Of a stretch of 64,000 bases of DNA, positions 56,823 to 64,000 are shown piece by piece (within the stretch, counting starts at the first letter, position 1; each line of letters begins with the position of its first letter). The position numbers and the translations under genes are program-made. The DNA is from Zoogloeaceae bacterium (GTDB taxonomy: Bacteria > Pseudomonadota > Gammaproteobacteria > Burkholderiales > Rhodocyclaceae). The notes beneath the pieces are model-generated. The model was not told the origin of the DNA, did not search any database, and saw only the letters and a list, made by a program, of their open reading frames with translations. The stretch covers positions 66,920-130,919 of the forward strand of contig JACKMC010000009.1 in the NCBI GenBank assembly GCA_024235595.1, written 5' to 3'.

Positions 56823-57074
56823 AGCAGCTTCGTCCTTGAACCAAGCCATCGCCGGCCCCCAAGCGGCATCGCCCAGCAGCCCTGTCGCGCGCTGCGAGGG
56901 CACGACGCCCCGTGCCATGAAGCGCGCCGACACGCGGATCGGCGGCGGCGCGGCCAGCGATTTCCACGGTGCCCGGGGCAGGCGAAATGCAATGCCGTTC
57001 GGACCCCGGGCGGCACGCAACACGGCGAAAACCCGCCGCGGGGCGACCGCGGCCGGCCTGCAGGGACGTCAGGG

Positions 57075-58790
57075 GTGAGCCTGCAGCATGGCACCTCGGC
57101 ACGGCTGCTGCCCTTTCTGAGGTGGCGCCACGAGCTTTCGATCGACACCCTGCGCGCCGATCTGCTGGCCGGGCTCACTGTCGCCCTGCTGATGATCCCG
57201 CAGTCGCTCGCCTACGCCCAGCTCGCCGGCCTGCCCGCCTACTACGGACTTTACGCATCGCTGCTGCCCACCATGGTCGGCGCGCTGTTCGGCTCGCTGG
57301 CCCAGCTCTCTACCGGACCGACGCCACTCACCGGCCTGCTCACCGCCGCCAGCGTGATGACCCTGGCAACGCCTGGCAGCGATGAGTTCATCGCCATCGT
57401 GGTGCTGCTTGCGCTGCTCGCCGGGCTGGTACAGCTGAGCCTCGGCGCCCTGCGGCTGGGGTGGATCCTCAACCTGCTCTCGCATCCCGTGCTGATGGGA
57501 TTCATCAATGCCGCGGCGCTGTTGATCTGCCTCTCCCAGCTCCCCGCCCTGCTCGGCCTCTCGATGCCCCACGGGCCCCATTTCCTGCTCAACGTAGCGG
57601 GCTTTCTCGGCCGCCTCGATGAGCTTCGAGTCGCGCCCGCGGCCTTCGGTCTCGGCGCCCTCGCGATCTTGTTGATCTTGCGATGGCTTGCACCGCGGCT
57701 GCCCGGAGTGCTGTTGGTAATCGCCGGCAGCATCGGCATCTCGGCATCGCTTGGCGCAGCGGATGCCGGCGTGCAAGTGGTCGGGGCCATCCCAGCGGGC
57801 CTGCCCCACTTCGCGATCCCCGAGCTGCGGTGGCACATCGTCGTCGACTTGCTGCCCACGGCCTTCGTGATCGCCCTCGTCGGCTTCATGGAGGTCGCCT
57901 CCAACGCCAAGCTCATTTCCGCGCGCACGCATCAACCATGGAACGAGAACCAGGAACTGATCGGCCAGGGCATGGCCAAGGTCGCGGCCGCGATCAGCGG
58001 CACCCAACCGGTGAGCGCATCCTTCTCCCGCTCCGCGGTCAATTTCTCGGCCGGCGCCCGTACCGGGCTGTCTTCGGTGTTTACCGCGCTCTTCGTTCTA
58101 TTGACGCTGCTGTTCTTCACACCGACGCTGTGGCACCTGCCGGTCGCCGCGCTTGCCGCGGTCATCATGCAGGCGGTCGGGGGGCTGCTCGACTTCGGCG
58201 CCCTCAAGCGCGCCTGGCGGGCCAGCCGGGACGACGGCATCGCCGCCGCAGCGACCTTCGTCGCGACCCTGCTCTTTGCCCCCAACATCCAGAACGGCAT
58301 ACTCACCGGCCTGCTGCTGTCGCTCGCGATCTACCTCTACCGCGACATGCGCCCGCGCATCGCCCTGCTCGGGCTGCACGAGGACGGCACCTATCGCGAC
58401 GCGCAGCGCTTCGGACTTGCCCATCCGCACCCCGGCCTGGTGATCCTGCGATTCGACGGCGCCCTGCATTTCATCAATGCCGCCAGCTTCGAGGACGCAG
58501 TGCTGAGGGTCGCGATCTCGCACCCGGAGGTAAAGATCGTGCTGATCTCTGGCGCCGGCATCAACAGCATCGACGCCAGCGGCCTGGAAGTTCTGGACAG
58601 GCTGCTCCATCGCACCGGCGCCGACGGCCTGACGCTGGCCTTCTGCGGACTCAAGAAACAGGTGATCGACCGGCTCGAGGCCACCGGAATCTGGCCCGAG
58701 ATCGAGGAGCGCGCCGGATACCGCAACGAGCATCTGGCGCTCGAGGCCCTGCTGCCGGCTCTTGACAAGCCCGAAGAAAATCGGCTTTGA
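57075..58790 (+). CDS. SulP-family anion transporter with STAS domain
   Basis: A 571-residue membrane protein. The start codon is GTG at 57075. It begins with the SulP pattern 'LRADLLAGLTVALLMIPQSLAYAQLAGLPAYYGLYASLLP', continues through about 10-12 transmembrane segments, and ends with a cytoplasmic STAS domain (about 440-555; 'LVILRFDGALHFINAASFEDAVL'). The family carries sulfate, bicarbonate or organic acids; the substrate cannot be read here. The 250 bases upstream contain no convincing plus-strand gene. It is just upstream of the rplU promoter. Confidence 0.93.
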   Translation: MSLQHGTSARLLPFLRWRHELSIDTLRADLLAGLTVALLMIPQSLAYAQLAGLPAYYGLYASLLPTMVGALFGSLAQLSTGPTPLTGLLTAASVMTLATPGSDEFIAIVVLLALLAGLVQLSLGALRLGWILNLLSHPVLMGFINAAALLICLSQLPALLGLSMPHGPHFLLNVAGFLGRLDELRVAPAAFGLGALAILLILRWLAPRLPGVLLVIAGSIGISASLGAADAGVQVVGAIPAGLPHFAIPELRWHIVVDLLPTAFVIALVGFMEVASNAKLISARTHQPWNENQELIGQGMAKVAAAISGTQPVSASFSRSAVNFSAGARTGLSSVFTALFVLLTLLFFTPTLWHLPVAALAAVIMQAVGGLLDFGALKRAWRASRDDGIAAAATFVATLLFAPNIQNGILTGLLLSLAIYLYRDMRPRIALLGLHEDGTYRDAQRFGLAHPHPGLVILRFDGALHFINAASFEDAVLRVAISHPEVKIVLISGAGINSIDASGLEVLDRLLHRTGADGLTLAFCGLKKQVIDRLEATGIWPEIEERAGYRNEHLALEALLPALDKPEENRL

Positions 58791-58815
58791 CTTCATGACG
58801 CAGGCGAGCTAAACT
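58787..58815 (+). promoter_or_regulatory. Promoter of rplU-rpmA
   Basis: TTGACT (58787-58792) and TAAACT (58810-58815) are separated by 17 bases, a good sigma70 match. The predicted start site is about 35 bases upstream of the rplU start codon. The -35 overlaps the stop of the SulP gene. Confidence 0.7.
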
Positions 58816-58856
58816 GCCGCGTTTTGCAGCACCCATTCCATCAGTTGGAGCATTCC

Positions 58857-59168
58857 ATGTACGCGGTCATAAAAACCGGGGGTAAGCAGTATCGTGTTAC
58901 CGCCGGCTACAAACTCAAAGTAGAACAGATACCGGCAGACGTGGGCTCAGAAATCACTCTCGATCAGATTCTCATGGTCGGCGAAGGCGAGTCGGTCAAG
59001 ATCGGTACGCCAGTGGTTTCGGGCGCAGTCGTGAAAGCCACTATTCTGTCCCACGGTCGTCACGACAAGGTCAAGATCTTCAAGATGCGTCGTCGCAAGC
59101 ATTACATGAAGCATCAGGGCCACCGCCAGAACTACACCGAAATCCGCATCGACACGATTTCGGCCTGA
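58857..59168 (+). CDS. rplU: 50S ribosomal protein L21
   Basis: A 103-residue protein, standard length, starting [17 protein letters not shown]. It has GGAG seven bases upstream. An in-frame ATG 33 bases earlier would add a non-family tail. The C-terminal [21 protein letters not shown] is the usual RNA-binding part. Co-transcribed with rpmA. Confidence 0.97.
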   Translation: MYAVIKTGGKQYRVTAGYKLKVEQIPADVGSEITLDQILMVGEGESVKIGTPVVSGAVVKATILSHGRHDKVKIFKMRRRKHYMKHQGHRQNYTEIRIDTISA

Positions 59169-59183
59169 CCAGGAGAATAAGTC

Positions 59184-59447
59184 ATGGCACACAAGAAAGC
59201 TGGCGGCAGTTCACGTAACGGCCGCGACTCGGAATCGAAACGCCTGGGCGTCAAGCGCTACGGCGGCCAGTTCGTGCTGGCAGGCAACATCATCGTGCGC
59301 CAGCGCGGCACCGAGTACCATCCCGGCGAGAACGTCGGCATGGGCAAGGATCACACCCTGTTCGCGCTCACCAACGGCACGGTTCAGTTTCAGGTAAAGG
59401 GCGCCAACAAGCGTCGTACCGTCGTTATCGTACCCGCCGCCGAATAA
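59184..59447 (+). CDS. rpmA: 50S ribosomal protein L27
   Basis: An 87-residue protein starting [20 protein letters not shown], whose N-terminal arm reaches the peptidyl transferase centre. Follows rplU by 15 bases. The AGGAG site is clear. Confidence 0.97.
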   Translation: MAHKKAGGSSRNGRDSESKRLGVKRYGGQFVLAGNIIVRQRGTEYHPGENVGMGKDHTLFALTNGTVQFQVKGANKRRTVVIVPAAE

Positions 59448-59465
59448 ACCCGGGCGCGGAAGCGT

Positions 59466-61791
<2,326 letters not shown>

Positions 61792-61793
61792 AG

Positions 61794-61811
61794 GGCCGGG
61801 CAAGCCCGGCC
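61794..61811 (+). terminator. Possible weak terminator after proB
   Basis: An 8-bp perfect stem of GGCCGGGC and its complement lies two bases after the proB stop with a two-base loop. There is no T-run, so it may be only a stable structure. Confidence 0.3.
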
Positions 61812-61905
61812 GATCGACGCAAATGTTGACCTGACGCGTTGTCGGCGCCCCCCGAAGAGGGCGATACTTCGAGCAGTTCCCGAATTGTCAGACAGGGAGA
61901 TGTTC

Positions 61906-63939
61906 ATGGTACCCACTTCGGTTCACGACATTCGCAACCTGGCGCTGCTCGGCCAGGCCGGCGCCGGCAAGACCCAATTGCTCGAAGCCCTGCTCGCAGC
62001 GGGCGGCGCGATCAACACTGCCGGGAGTGTCGAGAAAGGCGATACCGTCAGCGATTTCGACCCGCTCGAAAAGCAGATGGGGCATTCGATCAACGCCAGC
62101 GTCACTCACCTGGAGTGGGCCGGGCACTGGCTGAACCTTATCGACACACCGGGAACGCCCGATTTCTTCGGTCGCGCACTGGCCGTCCTGCCCGCGGTGG
62201 ACACGGCCATGGTGGTCATCAACGCGCAGTCCGGCATCGAACCGGTCGCCCGCAGGGCAATGGATGCGGCGGCCGGCAAATGCCGCATGATCGTGGTCAA
62301 CAAGATCGACAGCGACACCGTGGATCTCGGTGCCCTTATGGACAGGATCGTCGAGGCATTCGGCGCCGAATGCCTGCCGATCAACCTGCCGGCGCATGAT
62401 CGCGCCAGCGTCGTCGACTGTTTCTTCAAGCCCGACCATGCGGCACAGACCGCGATCTCCTCGGTCACCGAGGCGCACGAGCGCATCGTCGATCAGGTGG
62501 TCGAGGTCGACGAAGCGCTGATGGCGCTCTATCTCGAGCAGGGCCAGTCGCTCGATCCCGATCAGTTGCACGACCCATTCGAGAAGGCCTTGCGTGAAGG
62601 CCATCTCATCCCCGTTTGCTTCGTCTCGGCCCGCAGCGGCGCGGGCCTGGCCGAGCTGCTGGATGTGCTCGGTCGGCTCATGCCCGACCCCACCGAAGGC
62701 AATCCGCCCGAGTTTCTCAGGGGAGAGGGTGCGGCGGCCACGCCGGTGAGCCTGAGCACCGATCCAGGCGCGCATGCGGTCGCCCATGTCTTTCAGGTCA
62801 GCAACGACGCCTTCCGCGGCAAGCTGGGCATCTTCCGCATCCACCAGGGCAGGATCACGCCGAACACCCAGCTGTTCGTCGGCGACGGCCGCAAGCCCTT
62901 CAAGGTGGCCCACCTCTTTCGGCTGCAGGGCAAGAACCAGAGCGAAATCCCCGAGGGCGTGACCGGCGACATCTGCGCGGTTGCCCGGGTCGAGGAGGTT
63001 CACCGTAATGCGGTGCTGCACGACTCCCACGAGGAGGACTTCATCCACCTGCCCGCGCCGGCCTACCCGCAGCCGATCTTCGGCCTTACCCTCACGCCGC
63101 AAAAGCACGGGGATGAACAGAAGCTCTCCGAGGCGCTTCACCGCCTCAGCGACGAGGACCCCTGCCTGCAGGTCGATTTCGACATGGTGAGCAAGGAAAC
63201 CGTGGTGCGCGGTCTCGGCGAGGTTCATCTCAAGCTGGTGCTCGAACAGTTGCAGAGTCGATGGAACCTGAACCTCGACAGCCGTCCGCCCGCCGTTCCC
63301 TACCGGGAGACGATCACCATCGCCGCCGAGGCGCGCTACCGCCACAAGAAACAGAGCGGCGGCGCCGGCCAGTTCGGCGAAGTGGCCCTCAAGATCGAAC
63401 CGCTGCCGCGCGGCAGCGGACTCGAATTCGAGGACGCGATCAAGGGAGGGGTGATTCCGGGGCAGTACATCCCCGCCGTCGAGAAGGGCATCCGCCAGGC
63501 TGCGGCCGAGGGCCTGCTCGCCGGCTATCCGCTGCAGGACATGCGGGTCACGGTCATCGACGGCAAGCATCACACCGTCGACTCGAACGAGATCTCGTTT
63601 GTCACCGCGGCCCGTCATGCACTGCACGAGGCGGTGCACAACGCCCGCCCGCAGTTGCTCGAACCGATCCTGAACGTCACCATCGAAACCGGCGACAGCC
63701 ACTTCGGCGACGTCAGTGCCGATCTTTCGGCGAGGCGCGGCCGGCTCACCGGAACCGATAGCGTCCAGCCGGGCCGGGCCGAGATCCTTGCCCAGGTACC
63801 GATGTCGGAGATGGAGGGATTCGAGACCAGGATGACCTCGATCAGCGGCGGCGACAGCCTGTGCAGGATCGAGTTCAGTCACTACGAGGCGGTGCCCGGT
63901 GAACTGCAGCAAAAACTCGTTCGCAAACAGGGCAACTGA
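61906..63939 (+). CDS. Elongation factor G-like GTPase
   Basis: A 677-residue translation-GTPase paralogue. I start at 61906 (MVPTSVHDIRN), which has AGGGAG seven bases upstream; nearby upstream starts are poorer. Motifs: GQAGAGKT (G1, 16-23), LIDTPG (G3, 79-83), NKID (G4, 132-135) and SARSGAG. The switch I region reads QMGHSI where EF-G has RGITI, so the usual Thr is Ser61. EF-G domains II to V follow, including the domain IV motif HHTVDSNEISF. It is shorter than EF-G (about 704) and belongs with the 'EF-G-like protein' group of unproven function. It follows proB by 114 bases. Confidence 0.9.
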   Translation: MVPTSVHDIRNLALLGQAGAGKTQLLEALLAAGGAINTAGSVEKGDTVSDFDPLEKQMGHSINASVTHLEWAGHWLNLIDTPGTPDFFGRALAVLPAVDTAMVVINAQSGIEPVARRAMDAAAGKCRMIVVNKIDSDTVDLGALMDRIVEAFGAECLPINLPAHDRASVVDCFFKPDHAAQTAISSVTEAHERIVDQVVEVDEALMALYLEQGQSLDPDQLHDPFEKALREGHLIPVCFVSARSGAGLAELLDVLGRLMPDPTEGNPPEFLRGEGAAATPVSLSTDPGAHAVAHVFQVSNDAFRGKLGIFRIHQGRITPNTQLFVGDGRKPFKVAHLFRLQGKNQSEIPEGVTGDICAVARVEEVHRNAVLHDSHEEDFIHLPAPAYPQPIFGLTLTPQKHGDEQKLSEALHRLSDEDPCLQVDFDMVSKETVVRGLGEVHLKLVLEQLQSRWNLNLDSRPPAVPYRETITIAAEARYRHKKQSGGAGQFGEVALKIEPLPRGSGLEFEDAIKGGVIPGQYIPAVEKGIRQAAAEGLLAGYPLQDMRVTVIDGKHHTVDSNEISFVTAARHALHEAVHNARPQLLEPILNVTIETGDSHFGDVSADLSARRGRLTGTDSVQPGRAEILAQVPMSEMEGFETRMTSISGGDSLCRIEFSHYEAVPGELQQKLVRKQGN

Positions 63940-63942
63940 GGC

Positions 63943-63977
63943 CCTTGCCTCGCCCGACGCGAGCGGGCGAAGCAAGG
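63943..63977 (+). terminator. Possible terminator after the EF-G-like gene
   Basis: Arms CGCCCG (63951-63956) and CGGGCG (63964-63969) with outer CCTTGC/GCAAGG pairs form a long hairpin just after the stop. No T-run is visible. Confidence 0.4.
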
Positions 63978-64000
63978 TGCTGGAAGCGACTCGTTCCTCG

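Noticed and set aside
61883..61895. A second GlcC-like motif (AATTGTCAGACAG) before the EF-G-like gene
   Set aside because: It is only half symmetrical, and there is no functional link with glycolate genes. Probably chance.

Overview
The window looks like chromosome from a high-GC betaproteobacterium, most likely of the Rhodocyclales (Azoarcus/Thauera/Aromatoleum-like). This rests on GC-rich codon use and on familiar gene blocks: ychF-pth-rplY-prs-tRNA-Gln-ispE-lolB-TPR with mutM; fdx-coaD-rsmD-M16-M16 divergent from ftsY-ftsE-ftsX; tldD-nit-yhdP divergent from glnE; rplU-rpmA-obgE-proB. The genus is an inference. Most of the sequence is core housekeeping DNA, and I found no clear evidence of an undescribed multi-gene defence or biosynthetic system.

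Layout. (1) 1-2.6 kb is the integrase end of an integrated element: DUF4102-type tyrosine recombinase, an overlapping orphan gene, an AlpA-like excision/regulatory protein and the start of a replication-type gene. It ends in the 3' flank of ychF. (2) 2.7-9.4 kb, minus strand: translation, PRPP, isoprenoid and outer-membrane lipoprotein genes with tRNA-Gln(UUG). (3) 9.6-12.6 kb, plus strand: mutM and a dynamin-like GTPase. (4) 12.7-16.7 kb, minus strand: ferredoxin, coaD, rsmD and an active/inactive M16 peptidase pair, divergent from ftsY-ftsE-ftsX (16.8-19.6 kb). (5) 19.7-29 kb: tldD, nitrilase-family amidase and the giant AsmA-like yhdP (minus), then glnE (plus). (6) 29.2-33 kb: malate synthase G, tRNA-Pro(CGG) and polyprenyl synthase (minus). 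(7) 33-35.8 kb: a glycerophosphodiesterase and solute-binding protein pair without its permease, and a small lipoprotein. (8) 35.8-46 kb: cyclic-di-GMP proteins (EAL and HD-GYP in one operon, and a PAS-GGDEF-EAL protein) around an aldo/keto reductase, rlmM and rhlE. (9) 46-51 kb: three-subunit proton-translocating transhydrogenase, CorA and a PP2C phosphatase. (10) 51.3-56.8 kb: glycolate oxidase operon led by its GntR regulator, and a SEC-C protein. (11) 57-64 kb: SulP transporter, rplU-rpmA-obgE-proB and an EF-G-like GTPase.

Working together: GlcDEF makes glyoxylate from glycolate, and malate synthase G, elsewhere in the window, joins it to acetyl-CoA. The operon regulator has a perfect FadR-type palindrome just upstream of its own start. 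The signalling genes make up a local c-di-GMP cluster in which two domains are degenerate (GGDEF in the EAL protein; HD reduced to QD in the HD-GYP protein). The most useful items to follow up are the element boundary and int-proximal repeats, the altered HD-GYP site, the permease-less UgpB/UgpQ pair, the dynamin-like GTPase and the EF-G paralogue.
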